A stretch of DNA of 64,000 nt from Corythucha ciliata (Eukaryota; Arthropoda; Insecta; Hemiptera; Tingidae), in NCBI GenBank assembly GCA_038030265.1, contig CM075937.1, positions 31,042,198-31,106,197 of the forward strand. The letters run 5' to 3'. Position 1 is the first letter of the stretch; each line of letters opens with the position of its first letter. The position numbers were made by a program, and so were the translations under genes. The notes below the pieces were generated by a model. That model saw only the letters and a list, made by a program, of their open reading frames with translations. It did not search any database and was not told the origin of the DNA. Positions 10,680 to 21,500 of this stretch are shown here, one piece after another.

Positions 10680-11360
10680 TGACTCTTCAAAATCCAATTT
10701 CGTGAATTTCGGCTATTTCAAACACCGAATTCGCGCATTTCCACTCTTTCAAAACCCCTATTTTATGGATTTAATGCTCGTTCTAAAATCAGATTTGCTG
10801 GTTTGGCTACTTCGAAATACTAATTTTGTTCTCTCATAAACCAAATTCTCGATTTTTGGTCATTCAAAAATCAAACTTCGTTTTCGTTTGCTCCTACAAA
10901 CCCTTTTGTTTCACGGATTTTCTCTTTTATGAAAACACATTTTGAGGATTCGTCTCGTTCAAAACCTGATTTTAGGCAGTTTTGCTCTTTCAACCTACAA
11001 TTTTGCGGACTATCGTCCGCTTTTTTGCTGAAATTTATAGATAAATGTGGCTCCATGAAAACAAATTGTCTGGAATTTTCACTTTTATCAATAACAAAAT
11101 TTCGTGCACGGCTTTATAGCATTTTCTAAAATATGTTTCGCTGGTTCGGTGAATTCCAAACCAATATATGGCGAAAAACAAAACGAATAAAAAACAAATT
11201 CTATGATTTTGGCTCTATTTATTGAAATACTAATTTTGCCGAGGATGTTTGTTCTTACACAAGCAAATTTCGCGGATTTGGCTCCTTTGAAGACCGAAAT
11301 TCACGGATTTTTGCTATTCAATACCTTAATTTCGCGTATTTCATCTCTTTAATAACCCAC
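10680..11360 (+). repeat. Family B degenerate short-period repeat array
   Basis: Units containing CCAATTTCGTGAATTT, GGCTATTTCAAACACC and similar phrases recur every 30-40 bp. Short open frames on both strands here are by-products. Confidence 0.65.
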
Positions 11361-11394
11361 AGGTGGACAGTTAGCGGGGTTCTTCACCTACAGC

Positions 11395-11700
11395 AATGAT
11401 GAGCTTTTTCTCTATTTCAGCCTCAAAGTTACCTCAAAAAATTGAGAATTTGTGTTTTCAATTTTAGCAGTTAATTGAAGCTTTTACAACACAATATTCG
11501 TGAATTTGTGATTTTCTTCAATTTTAGCCACGAATTCGCGTTTTCTTCTATATAACCTGCAAATTGGCGATTCTTCAATTTTTAGCATCGAATAAGCACT
11601 TTTTCTCTATTTGAACTGAAAAATAGCGTTTTCTTAATTTCAACCGCGGTAATTAGTTATTTTCTTAGCTGTGAATAAGTGAGTTTTTTCATTACTGTCC
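11395..11700 (+). repeat. Family A degenerate short-period repeat array
   Basis: Units of CTTCAATTTTAGCCACGAATTCGCG type run directly up to the MITE at 11714, and one further unit resumes after the MITE near 11965. The MITE is therefore inserted in the array. Confidence 0.65.
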
Positions 11701-11713
11701 ACGAATGCCATAT

Positions 11714-11948
11714 AAATTTACGTGTCGTAAAATGGAAAAGGGCGAGGGGAGGTACCTCGTTGCCATGGTTCTTACGATACCTAGTGAATTAAACTGCGGA
11801 ATTTTCACGCGAGAATGTGTGGTTTCGAAGAAAAAAAAATAAATTCTTAACAAATGTGTGGAAAAACCTATAGGGCAACGGGGTACATCCTCTCCCCCTC
11901 CTCACCAGTTACGACACGTAAATTTTGCAAGTTACAGAATCACCCCCC
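11714..11948 (+). mobile_element. MITE, left-truncated copy of the 40961-41217 family
   Basis: Matches 40961-41217 over most of its length, including the landmarks TTTACGTGTCGTAAAATGG at the left and TTACGACACGTAAATTTTGC near the right. The outer left terminal sequence GGGGGGTGATTCTGTAAC seen in the other copy is missing here, while the right end GAATCACCCCCC is kept. Confidence 0.75.
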
Positions 11949-12102
11949 AGAACTAAGAACACCATATTTGCGCTTTTTCTGCATTTTAGGTGTAAAATGA
12001 CTTCTATACATCGCGAATCAGCTATTTCTTCTCTATTATGATCTGAAGTTGCATCGAGAAACCATGAATGAGCGTTTTTTCACTCAGCACATTAGTGTGT
12101 TG

Positions 12103-13198
12103 GGGCCCTATTCTTGAAATTGTGAGAATTTTGCAATACTGCTTTGAAGGCAATGTTGCTTTGAGAGAAGTGAAAGCAATGTTGTCTGGGATGCAGAGTG
12201 TTTCAGTGTTTCAAGAATAACATTTGTTAGCAATACTGGAATCGATGCAATAAAATAACCGCGGGGATTCTTTTCTGTTGTGAATTTTTTTTTAAAAATC
12301 TCCAAAGCTAGAGCTATGTTTAGAAATTCTTTGTTCAAATGAGAGTTTTCGACTACAGCAGCTGAGCTCATTATTGTCCATCTAAGCGCCCACCTGGGGC
12401 GAAGATATCTCGTTGTCGACGTTGAATTAGCCCCTTTCGACGCCTAAAAAAAACACCTATCGCTCGTGCCAGCGTATTTTTTCTCGGGGGCGAGACGTCT
12501 CCCGCGTCGGCGCCAAATGTGAAAGGCCCCATAGAGTTCTATGTATTTTTACTGCAAGAGCCGACGCCGCACCTGGGCGACTTTTATTTCCTAATGTGCA
12601 AGGGGCCTTAGGCTAGTCCCGGGATTCTGGTCGAAGAACACTGATGGACCTAAATTACATCCAATTTTATGCACAACGAGGACAACTTTTAAACTTCGAC
12701 TTCATTGCCCAACCCATCTGAGAAATGCTGGTGAGCGTAATTGTGGCGTGCAGCCCTTCCTTGCCTCCCCACGCATCTTACTGAGCGTTTCTCGTGGGTA
12801 TGTCGCTGATTCAGCTAGGTCTCTTGCAACTCATTTTTCGAAGGACGATTAGACGAAATATTCGTTTTTCGAGGGATTCTCTTTTATTTTTACAAACCGC
12901 ACTTACCGAACAAGAAAGCTCAACTGTGAAAAATAAATTCCTTCTTGTAAAAAACAAAATGGAAACTCTCGGATTTCCCATGGCAACAGAGAAGGCAATG
13001 TTACAATCGAAGCTTTGAAAATTGAAACACCTACAGGGGGTGTTTCCAAAAAACCACAGAAGGCATTACTGCTTTTGCAACATTGCGACCCAAAGCAGTA
13101 GTGCCAAATTCAAGAATACCGCTTCGCAGTGTTGCTTTCTCAAAAAGGCAATAACGCAATCGAAACTAGTGTTGCCAAGGCGTTCAAGAATAAGGCCC
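12103..13198. mobile_element. Putative 1.1-kb non-autonomous element with GGGGCC.TATTCTTGAA ends
   Basis: The left end GGGGCCCTATTCTTGAAATT and the right end TTCAAGAATAAGGCCCCT are imperfect inverted repeats. Sub-terminal motifs such as GCAATGTTGCTTT and GCAGTGTTGCTTT are also shared. The interior holds a GC-rich block at 12390-12612 with its own short inverted repeats, perhaps a nested element. Predicted frames within it show no domain. Confidence 0.5.
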
Positions 13199-13200
13199 CT

Positions 13201-13339
13201 GGGGGCCTATTCTCTAACTTCGAAGCAATAGCTTTTTAGCAGTCATATGTTTATTTCATTAATTTTCTTCAAACAAATGAATGAAATAGACACATGGCTG
13301 GCGAAGAAAATATTGCTTGTTGTTAGAGAATAGGCCCCC
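13201..13339. mobile_element. 139-bp MITE with GGGGGCCTATTCTCTAAC ends
   Basis: A perfect terminal inverted repeat: GGGGGCCTATTCTCTAAC at the left and GTTAGAGAATAGGCCCCC at the right. A second copy of identical length lies at 58852-58990. The centre contains the inverted phrases TTATTTCATT and AATGAAATAGAC. It directly abuts the right end of the 12103-13198 element, whose termini are similar (GGGGCC.TATTCT). Confidence 0.85.
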
Positions 13340-13489
13340 TGTTCTCAATTTTATAGCCGCCTTAAGACCTACAGAAACTAGGGATCAGCGTACTTTCTCT
13401 ATTAATTTCAATTCAAGTCTCAATTTGAGGCATCAGAATAGCATTTTCGTGGTCTGAGTATTCGATTCAGTCACTTTGAACGCCTGACC

Positions 13490-13728
13490 CTGATCATCCC
13501 TGTAACATTCTATTCTCCAGGTCGGATTGATTGAAAACCGACGAAAGGAGCCAAATCGCTGCACAATCTTACACCAAGACTCCCTTTTTACCTACCTACA
13601 TCCATGAACATAACAGGAGATAAAAATCCTAATTTTCCCATCTTTAAACTTTTCGGGGGCGTCCTCTGATATGGGGGCCCGGGGCGGTCCGCCTCCCTCC
13701 TTCCATCTCGCTACACTCAACTGAATAA
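13490..13728 (-). repeat. Dispersed element end, inverted relative to 20812-21005
   Basis: Reads in reverse complement like 20812-21005. Shared landmarks are GGAGCCAAATCGCTG (reverse of CAGCGATTTGGCTCC), CTACATCCATG and the GGGGCCCGGGGCGGTCCGCC block. The outer tip CTCGCTACACT resembles a hAT-type end (CAGTAGCGTA at 20812). Confidence 0.65.
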
Positions 13729-13729
13729 A

Positions 13730-13930
13730 CCAAGTTTCTTCGCTTCAGTTTCGCGGGTTTGGTTTATTTTAAAAACTGATTTTGCTCTTTCAAAAACCAA
13801 ATTCACGTCTTGGCTCATTAAGAAACCAAATTACGTCATTTTGGCTTTTTTTCGTGGATTTTCACTTTTTCAAAACCATCTTTCGCAGATTTTGCTTCTT
13901 CAAAACCCAATTTCACCGGCATCCTCTAAG
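13730..13930 (+). repeat. Family B degenerate short-period repeat array
   Basis: Units such as TTTGGCTCATTAAGAAACC and TTTTGCTTCTTCAAAACCC. Non-coding. Confidence 0.6.
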
Positions 13931-14329
13931 GACCCCCACCAGAAACCAGAAAGACCGAAAATGCGTATACATGACAGCCCACTCAGACTAGCGGAGTTTT
14001 TTGCTATTTCGGAATTTTCGTATCCGTAACTTTCTTTATTATTATTATTTGTATTTTATTGCAGGGTTGATTGATTTACGCTTTATTTATCTTCCAAGTT
14101 AGTCCGCTAGAGATCAGAACCGGGTTTTTTAACTGGTCTAATTTAAACCCAGATTTTTTTTTCAATTTTCCCGTCGCAACCACTTACTTGCGTTATTTGT
14201 TTTTTATCACAAAATAGTTGGTGGCGGTTAGCTAATATTGTTTCTAGCTCCGTTCGATTACAACTATTATGAAGTCCTGAAGAAACGAATGTTTTAAAAA
14301 CCGTCGTTATTTATTGGCATCACGCGGCA
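13931..14329. other. Unclassified AT-rich sequence
   Basis: Contains a short ATT-rich run at about 14034-14060. Nothing else is recognisable. Confidence 0.35.
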
Positions 14330-14333
14330 TTAA

Positions 14334-14711
14334 GGCGGGGTTTCAGGCGGGTTTCCTCGACCCCTTCCCATTCATTCTCGCCTAAACTCCGCACATCAAT
14401 TTCGGCTCCATTTCTGCACCAATATTCGATTTTAAAGTCGAATTTTAATCTTCAGGAAGTTCTACAGTGACGTTAGATCTTGCTTTTTCAAATTTTATCC
14501 CTAAAATAACCGCTAAGTACTTTAGAATTCGAATGTGTTTCAAGTTAATTTCAGGGATGCAATTTGGAAAAGCAAGATCTAACGTCTCTGTAGAAATTCC
14601 TGAAGATTAAAATTAGACTTTGAAATCGAATATTGGTTCAGAAACGGAGCCAAAATGTATGTGCGAAGTTTAACGGAGGGGTCGAGGAAACCCGCCTGAT
14701 ACCCCCCCCCC
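14334..14711. mobile_element. Foldback MITE with TTAA target duplication
   Basis: A 378-bp near-palindrome flanked by TTAA on both sides (14330-14333 and 14712-14715). The left end GGCGGGGTTTCAGGCGGG pairs with the right end CCCGCCTGATACCCC, and pairing continues through CTGCACCAATATTCG and ATCTTCAGGAAGTTCTAC almost to the centre. TTAA duplication is the hallmark of piggyBac-type elements. Related copies lie at 31448-31841 and 45511-45912. Confidence 0.85.
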
Positions 14712-14715
14712 TTAA

Positions 14716-15053
14716 TTAGGCTCCTACAGGGATTTCCTGCATTTTTCAAGTAATTTGCCCCCCCCCCCCCAACATTCACGTATCTTTTTAACGTTGCCCC
14801 AGAGATCTTGTCTTTTATCTTGACTACGGTGTCAAGGCCAGCTGTCATTTAAAAAAAAAATGATTTGAAATTATCGTATTTTTTGTATCAAATTCATTTC
14901 TGTATAACTGAAATCGAAAGTATTTTCTGTTAAATGTCCGAAATGAAGTAAGAATTGGGAAGATCTCCTCCTCTTCTTTTGGGTGATCTCCGAGGCGCTT
15001 CGGCGGAACGAGTTCTCCTTTCCCAGTCCGGTTGTTGAGTCATCTGGTCACGT
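14716..15053. other. Unclassified sequence with a C homopolymer
   Basis: Includes a run of about 12 C residues near 14758-14770. No gene or repeat identified. Confidence 0.35.
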
Positions 15054-16729
15054 AGTTTGGAATATACTCGTTTTTAATCTAAAATAGATCTGTAAAGCAA
15101 AATTGCATTGTTTAAAAATGAATTTAAAGTTAATTTGTTTTTTTTAATAAAGGATTTATGCGGCGTGGGTTGATAGAGGAAAGTATCAATTGGTCCTTAA
15201 AGGAAAGCATAAATCTCTAGTTATGATAAAGCGTCAGGGAGGGGGTGGAGAACAGGTTCAATTCTTTTTCTTTTGTCTGTTCCATTCTCTCTTGGACGTC
15301 ACCCTTTTCTTCTCGTTTTCGGTTCATACTTCATAGTATTTTGAAGATGGGAGAATCAGTTACCACAACCTCGACCTCGGATAGTCCAACGTTTTTAATT
15401 CCCCCTCCCCCTGAAATGAATATTCAGTAGTGCGGGCCGTTGGTAAGCCCTTAAAAGAAGCGGGGCTTCGATCTAGGCGAGGGGTCGTCGAAGGGAAGGT
15501 CTGGTGTCTGAACCTGAGGCTGTGATGCTGGTAGGAGTGCGATGGGAGGGGATTGATCTTGAAAATCCCTCGTTTGGACCTCGTGGAAGGCGCGGTATAA
15601 TATATAGCTACTCAAGGTTGACCATTTTGCATGGTTAAAGAAAAAAAAAACGCTTCTCGGTCCCCTCTTGATTAAATGTTTTTGATATAAACCATCCACC
15701 AATAATAATAACATAATAAAGAGCCAAAAGGCACGAGAAAGGGATAAAAAGATAATTAAGGCAATGCTACTAAGGTAAATGTATCCCCCAGTCCCTTGAA
15801 TTACGAAATACAACCTACCTTAAAATAAAAAATACTTTTTTGTATTTTTAGTTTCGTTTAGATAAAAGAAAGTCGAAAATTGTGTGTGGGGGGAGGGGGG
15901 TTGAACGCTTTGCTCAGTAGCTGCGTTGAGTGCTGGGGGCAAGCCGTGGGCAGGGCTGTGTTTAGGGTTAGTCAGGGGGTAGGCGACCTCCAAAGGGGCC
16001 CTGACCCAAGGGGGGCCCCCCGATTTTGAATAAAAATCGCCGTAAAAGACAAAATCGAAATTTTTGTATCTGAATGAAAACTTGTGGAGGGGGTGGCTCT
16101 TCAATTGGCAATTTTTCGTGGAGATACAGTCAATTTTTGCCATGAAACTGGCAAAATCACGTGAAAACTTACAATCTCTCCCCCCCCCCCTAATCACCTC
16201 AGGACTGATAGTTTGGGCAGAAAACTTCTTTGGACACCATAGCCATGATTGTTTTGGCTACAAAACATAAGTTAAAGTACAGTAGGTACAGAAAAAACAA
16301 ATTATACTGATAAACGTGGAGCCCATAGTCTAGCCGGCCCCAAAAGCTTCATGAATAACCGCAAAATTACATAATCAATTATAATTACATCGGAGCTAAA
16401 TACCTGCGAAATTACAAGTTTCGTGTCTTCAAAATTCTAAAATTTGCAAGTTAATTGGCCTAATTTTGACAAAAATGGCAGGTTTGGGGCTTTTTTTTAG
16501 TGGCCGTATAGAACCATGTCAAGCCGGGCCCGACAGTTCTCGAAGTCTGTCAAATATTATACCACAAACGTACATCTTTCAAAGCTAGAAATCTGCGAAA
16601 TTGCAAGTTTTGGTACTAAATATTCGCCAAATTATTATATTTTCTTGTTTTTATTTTCACGAAATTGGAAGTTTCGGAGCCATCATCTTCGTGATGATAT
16701 AATCTATACAGAGCGAATAAAAAAATGAT
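15054..16729 (+). repeat. Tandem duplication, copy 1 (1.67 kb)
   Basis: Direct repeat of 16730-18393 with a constant offset of 1665-1666 bp over most of its length. The unit starts at TTTGGAATATACTCG and ends at GAGCGAATAAAAAAATG. Sequence identity is almost complete from about 15240 onward. The first 190 bp differ by a cluster of single-base and short indels. Open frames of 60-125 codons are identical in both copies but have no recognisable domain, and they overlap on opposite strands. Family C repeat phrases (GCGAAATTACAAGTTTCG) lie at the 3' end. Confidence 0.9.
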
Positions 16730-18393
16730 TTGGGAATATACTCGTTTAAAAATAGATCTGGTAAAGCAAAATGCATTGTTTAAAAATTGAATTTAAAGTT
16801 ATTTGTTTTTTTTAATAAAGGATTTATGCGCGTGGTGATAGAGGAAAGTATCAATGGTCCTTAGAGGAAAGGATAAATCTCTAGTTATGATAAAGCGTCA
16901 GGGAGGGTGGTGGAGAACAGGTTCAATTCTTTTTCTTTTGTCTGTTCCATTCTCTCTTGGACGTCACCCTTTTCTTCTCGTTTTCGGTTCATACTTCATA
17001 GTATTTTGAAGATGGGAGAATCAGTTACCACAACCTCGACCTCGGATAGTCCAACGTTTTTAATTCCCCCTCCCCCTGAAATGAATATTCAGTAGTGCGG
17101 GCCGTTGGTAAGCCCTTAAAAGAAGCGGGGCTTCGATCTAGGCGAGGGGTCGTCGAAGGGAAGGTCTGGTGTCTGAACCTGAGGCTGTGATGCTGGTAGG
17201 AGTGCGATGGGAGGGGATTGATCTTGAAAATCCCTCGTTTGGACCTCGTGGAAGGCGCGGTATAATATATAGCTACTCAAGGTTGACCATTTTGCATGGT
17301 TAAAGAAAAAAAAAACGCTTCTCGGTCCCCTCTTGATTAAATGTTTTTGATATAAACCATCCACCAATAATAATAACATAATAAAGAGCCAAAAGGCACG
17401 AGAAAGGGATAAAAAGATAATTAAGGCAATGCTACTAAGGTAAATGTATCCCCCAGTCCCTTGAATTACGAAATACAACCTACCTTAAAATAAAAAATAC
17501 TTTTTTGTATTTTTAGTTTCGTTTAGATAAAAGAAAGTCGAAAATTGTGTGTGGGGGGAGGGGGGTTGAACGCTTTGCTCAGTAGCTGCGTTGAGTGCTG
17601 GGGGCAAGCCGTGGGCAGGGCTGTGTTTAGGGTTAGTCAGGGGGTAGGCGACCTCCAAAGGGGCCCTGACCCAAGGGGGGCCCCCCGATTTTGAATAAAA
17701 ATCGCCGTAAAAGACAAAATCGAAATTTTTGTATCTGAATGAAAACTTGTGGAGGGGGTGGCTCTTCAATTGGCAATTTTTCGTGGAGATACAGTCAATT
17801 TTTGCCATGAAACTGGCAAAATCACGTGAAAACTTACAATCTCTCCCCCCCCCCCTAATCACCTCAGGACTGATAGTTTGGGCAGAAAACTTCTTTGGAC
17901 ACCATAGCCATGATTGTTTTGGCTACAAAACATAAGTTAAAGTACAGTAGGTACAGAAAAAACAAATTATACTGATAAACGTGGAGCCCATAGTCTAGCC
18001 GGCCCCAAAAAGCTTCATGAATAACCGCAAAATTACATAATCAATTATAATTACATCGGAGCTAAATACCTGCGAAATTACAAGTTTCGTGTCTTCAAAA
18101 TTCTAAAATTTGCAAGTTAATTGGCCTAATTTTGACAAAAATGGCAGGTTTGGGGCTTTTTTTTAGTGGCCGTATAGAACCATGTCAAGCCGGGCCCGAC
18201 AGTTCTCGAAGTCTGTCAAATATTATACCACAAACGTACATCTTTCAAAGCTAGAAATCTGCGAAATTGCAAGTTTTGGTACTAAATATTCGCCAAATTA
18301 TTATATTTTCTTGTTTTTATTTTCACGAAATTGGAAGTTTCGGAGCCATCATCTTCGTGATGATATAATCTATACAGAGCGAATAAAAAAATG
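16730..18393 (+). repeat. Tandem duplication, copy 2 (1.67 kb)
   Basis: Second copy of the unit at 15054-16729, joined head-to-tail without spacer. One extra A in the phrase CCCCAAAAAGCTTC shifts the offset from 1665 to 1666. Homopolymers (C run near 17850, G runs near 17555) match copy 1. This may be a recent duplication or unresolved haplotype or assembly redundancy. Confidence 0.9.
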
Positions 18394-18700
18394 GTCTTTT
18401 TCGTTTAATTTATTTCATTTTGCGCTTAAAATGTGACGTACATAACCGTTTGCAATGACACCCTAATATCATTTGTCTCCTCTCAATCATTGCTAACCCC
18501 TTCCCCCCAGCCATTCACACTATCCTTGCTCCTCCTAATCATTACTCACGCCCCTCTCCCTCACACTTTCCTTCCTTGAGTTCTCTTGAGTAACCCACAT
18601 TTCGTATCTACTCAACGTATATGTCATAAAATCGTTTGTTTAGGTTGTTTTTTTGTTTTGTTTTTTGTTTTCAAATGTGCTCGTTTGTTCAGCATTTATA
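18394..18700. other. Unclassified, pyrimidine-rich sequence
   Basis: C/T-rich at 18480-18580 and T-rich at 18640-18670. No coding feature. Confidence 0.35.
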
Positions 18701-19345
18701 TTCATATTGGTGTATTATTAATTCTAAATAATACACCTTTGTTTTCGGTCAGGAAAAAATGCTTACAACCCACCCTGTGTACGTTTTAACATGTCTACTG
18801 ATGCGATTTCTGGAATGTCCGTCCGCCGTACACCACTGTCCGAGCGCGCCTCGATTGTGTAATGGATACAATACTCGCTTCGCAACCCATCGGGTCTGGA
18901 TTCCAATCCAGCTATTGCCCATTACACTATAAGGCTGCGACGAGCTGTGACACGGCTCACTCGGCTTCATGTGGTCGTTCACGGCGGTGCGTGTATGACA
19001 AAAGTGCGGGTGTGAAGTGCACAGCTGATGGAGTTACAGGGTATGGTGTAAAGAGACGCAAAAGCGTAGGCGCCAGCGGGCTCGGTAGATCCGAGTCCGT
19101 ACCCTAAAAAAAAAAAAACAAAAAAAAACCTGGCCATATCTTGCCTTAGAATTGCTTGAAAAAACTCGTTCTTTCGCATTAGACTCAATTTTGGTTCTAG
19201 TTGGCCCTAACATCTGATCAGCTCGATGAAATAACACCCTGGGTTTTATGGGCCGGTAAGCGGGTCCAAAATGGGGGTTTTCAGAGATTTTGAGATTGAA
19301 GGGGTATGGGGTGTCGATTTTCACGTAATTTCAAGCTGGATCTGG
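18700..19345 (+). repeat. Dispersed repeat R1, interrupted by a SINE
   Basis: Matches 59010-59400 in two pieces: about 18700-18840 (hairpin GGTGTATTATT...AATAATACACC, then TTTTCGGTCAGG and ATTTCTGGAATGTCCGTCCG) and about 19128-19345 (GGCCATATCTTGCC, CATCTGATCAGC, GGGTCCAAAATGGG, GGGGTGTCGATTTTCA). The gap in the match is exactly the tRNA-derived SINE at 18845-19128. A third, inverted copy lies at about 50325-50590. Confidence 0.75.
18845..19128 (+). mobile_element. tRNA-derived SINE, copy 1
   Basis: The 5' part resembles a tRNA gene with an A-box-like TGTGTAATGG near 18857-18865 and a B-box-like GGATTCCAATCC near 18898-18909. A roughly 180-bp tRNA-unrelated body follows, with GCTGTGACACGGCT and GTGAAGTGCACAGCTG, and then an A-rich tail at about 19106-19128. 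The second copy at 39945-40190 shares the head and body. SINEs of this build are transcribed by RNA polymerase III and mobilised by LINE machinery. This copy sits inside repeat R1. Confidence 0.8.
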
Positions 19346-19489
19346 TTCTTCGAAAAATCATGACGCGAAGTGCTAAATAAACGCAACCAACCGATTCATC
19401 GTGTCCAAACTCGGCAGGGCTAATTTCAGAGCATGAGGGTCCACGCCCATGAGGAAGGCTCGTGGAAGCCACGAAACTCCTCCAGAGAG

Positions 19490-19860
19490 CGCGAATTAAC
19501 AAATTTTACGAATTTGAGCCTCGTATTTTCTCCAGGAAGAGCACATTATAATATTTTCTCAGTTGAGTCCAGAAACCGTGAACCAGCGTTTTTTGTCAAC
19601 TCCTGTTGCGAATTGGATTCCATTCTCCACAGAGCGCCTATTCGCTCTCTTTCTTAATTTAAGCTGCAAAGTGCCCCCAGAAACCGCGAATAAGGTTTTT
19701 TTTCAATGTTGGCAATTTTTAGCAAATATCAGCACACAAGCGCTTATTGCTCAGTTTTAGCCGTGTAGTTGCGTCCAGGAACCGTAAATCACCGATTTTC
19801 ATAACTTCAGCCGTGAGCTTGCGAACTTTTCGCCAATTTTGAAGATGCCTCGCTCGCAGA
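19490..19860 (+). repeat. Family A degenerate short-period repeat array
   Basis: Degenerate units with CAGAAACCGCGAA and CAATTTTAGCC phrases. Highly diverged. Confidence 0.55.
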
Positions 19861-20320
19861 AAGAATAAGCGTGACAAATAGTCGCAAAAATTGCAACATT
19901 TGGAGCTTAATATCCGCGAAATTGAAATTTTCGAGGCCTTTTTTCCCGAGTCCGGCGCACCCAGCTTGAGGAATAGATCCGCACACGCTTCCAGGGATTA
20001 TTTTTTTGGCTCTAAAATCGAACTATTTGATTCTAGAAACGGGCTACGCCCAGGCCAGCGCCAGGCCTTTTTTTGATACAGTAGCTTTTCTCGTTGGCTG
20101 CTTCCAGTATTGCAAATAAAGCCGAAAAAACAAAACACATCAATTTTTTTGTTCAAAATTTTACTGTACTGGCAGCAGCCACTGAACAAAGCTAGTCTCA
20201 TTATATGTATAACCAGTAATCTCATCAGTAGTCGCGCGGAGGAAAATTGTCGGTCCCTTCAATTTTTGAAAATTCCTTCCAAGTTGTATGTTTTCTTCCA
20301 CTTATCGTCCTCATAGGTTT
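19861..20320. other. Unclassified sequence
   Basis: Contains a short phrase GGGCTACGCCCAGGCCAGCGCCAGGCC at 20041-20067 with internal repeats. No gene recognised. Confidence 0.3.
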
Positions 20321-20331
20321 GTGTTCAGCCC

Positions 20332-20434
20332 GAACGGACGTCCCGGGGTCAGGGAGTTCAAAAGGGTGCTAATGAAGAACTATTGCGACGAATTTCCCCG
20401 GATCGAGCTCCTTTCTGAAATACTCTATTTTACA
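20332..20434 (+). other. Possible orphan exon of about 100 bp
   Basis: A locally GC-richer open segment lies between a CAG acceptor-like site (20331) and a donor-like TTTACAG|GTTACA (20435). In the open frame it reads as a plausible globular peptide including GRPGVREFKRVLMKNYCDEF. No neighbouring exon is found, the family is not recognised, and it could be a fragment of a transposon or pseudogene. Confidence 0.2.
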
Positions 20435-20811
20435 GGTTACAAACACCCTTTTGGGGCATTGAATTGGCGCGTTAAAGACAATTTGAACGCAATGAAATAT
20501 TTAATAACATACCTAATGATTATTGGAAATCCGATACCATTGCTAGTTTGCATAAGTTTCGCAGACTGCTCAATCTTTAAGGATATTTAGCCGCTGCCAT
20601 TTCCTTATTTGTTCTGGCTTTGGCCACGGGCAGATATTATTTTCTATTCCCAAAAGTTACTTTTTTGGAATTTTGAATCATAATTGGTAATAGCCATTGG
20701 TTATTGGTTACAGCGGATGGTAATAGCCGAATGTTCTGATTCATAATAACCAGTTCCTAATGAGGCTGAGCTAAATTCATACCTAATAATTTAATGTTAA
20801 AGCAGTAGCGT

Positions 20812-21005
20812 ACAGAGAAGGAAGGGCGAGGGTGGCGGACCGCCCCGGGCCCCTTATCAGACGCGGGGCCCCCGAAATCTTAAATACGGAAAAATGAGGA
20901 TTTTTAGATTCTACATATATGCATGGATGTAGTTAAGTGAAAAGGTTGGACGGTTCGACAGCGATTTGGCTCCTTTCTACGTATTTCAGTCTCTCCTAAC
21001 GTTGC
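20812..21005 (+). repeat. Dispersed element end, hAT-like
   Basis: Begins CAGTAGCGTACAGAG and matches, in reverse complement, 13490-13728. The CAGTAGCGTA tip is of hAT type. No matching right end or target duplication was found. Confidence 0.5.
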
Positions 21006-21009
21006 AGAG

Positions 21010-21500
21010 CGCTTCTGGTGGCTCAAATTTTAGAAAAATGAAGAAAATTTGCGGCTAAAAAAGAGAAAATACACCGTCCCCTGTTTCGTTAGGTCGTTGA
21101 GTGCACTATCGTGCTGATCGTCAATGTGCAACTTGCTAACGCGGCCAAATCTTTGGAAAAAGCGCTAATATTAGTGGCTATAACTGCGAGAAAGCGCTGA
21201 TTCGTAATCTCACAATCCAAGTTCCAGGCCAAAATTTTGTAAAAATCGCTCATTCGCGGAGTTTGGAGGCTAAAATATAGAAATCAACGCAACATTTTTG
21301 TTTGGGGGCCGAGCCGCGGCTAAAATTGAAAAAACACGCTACTAATTGAAGGCGCAAAATGGCGGATGGTACATTTTGACAAAAGCAATGTTAATTATGG
21401 TTGAAATTGCTTATAAAAATTCACTTGTATCGCACAATTCACATGAAACAAGAGAATAGGTGCTAATTCACAGCAAAAGTATCAGAAAACGGTACTTAAC
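21010..21500 (-). repeat. Family A repeat array, reverse orientation
   Basis: Phrases GCTAAAATTGAAAAAACACGC and GCGAGAAAGCGCTGATTCG are reverse complements of the family A unit. Confidence 0.6.

Noticed and set aside
15451..16197. Minus-strand frames of 120 and 125 codons, repeated at 17116-17862
   Set aside because: They are identical because the DNA is duplicated, overlap frames on the other strand, and show no domain or coding bias.
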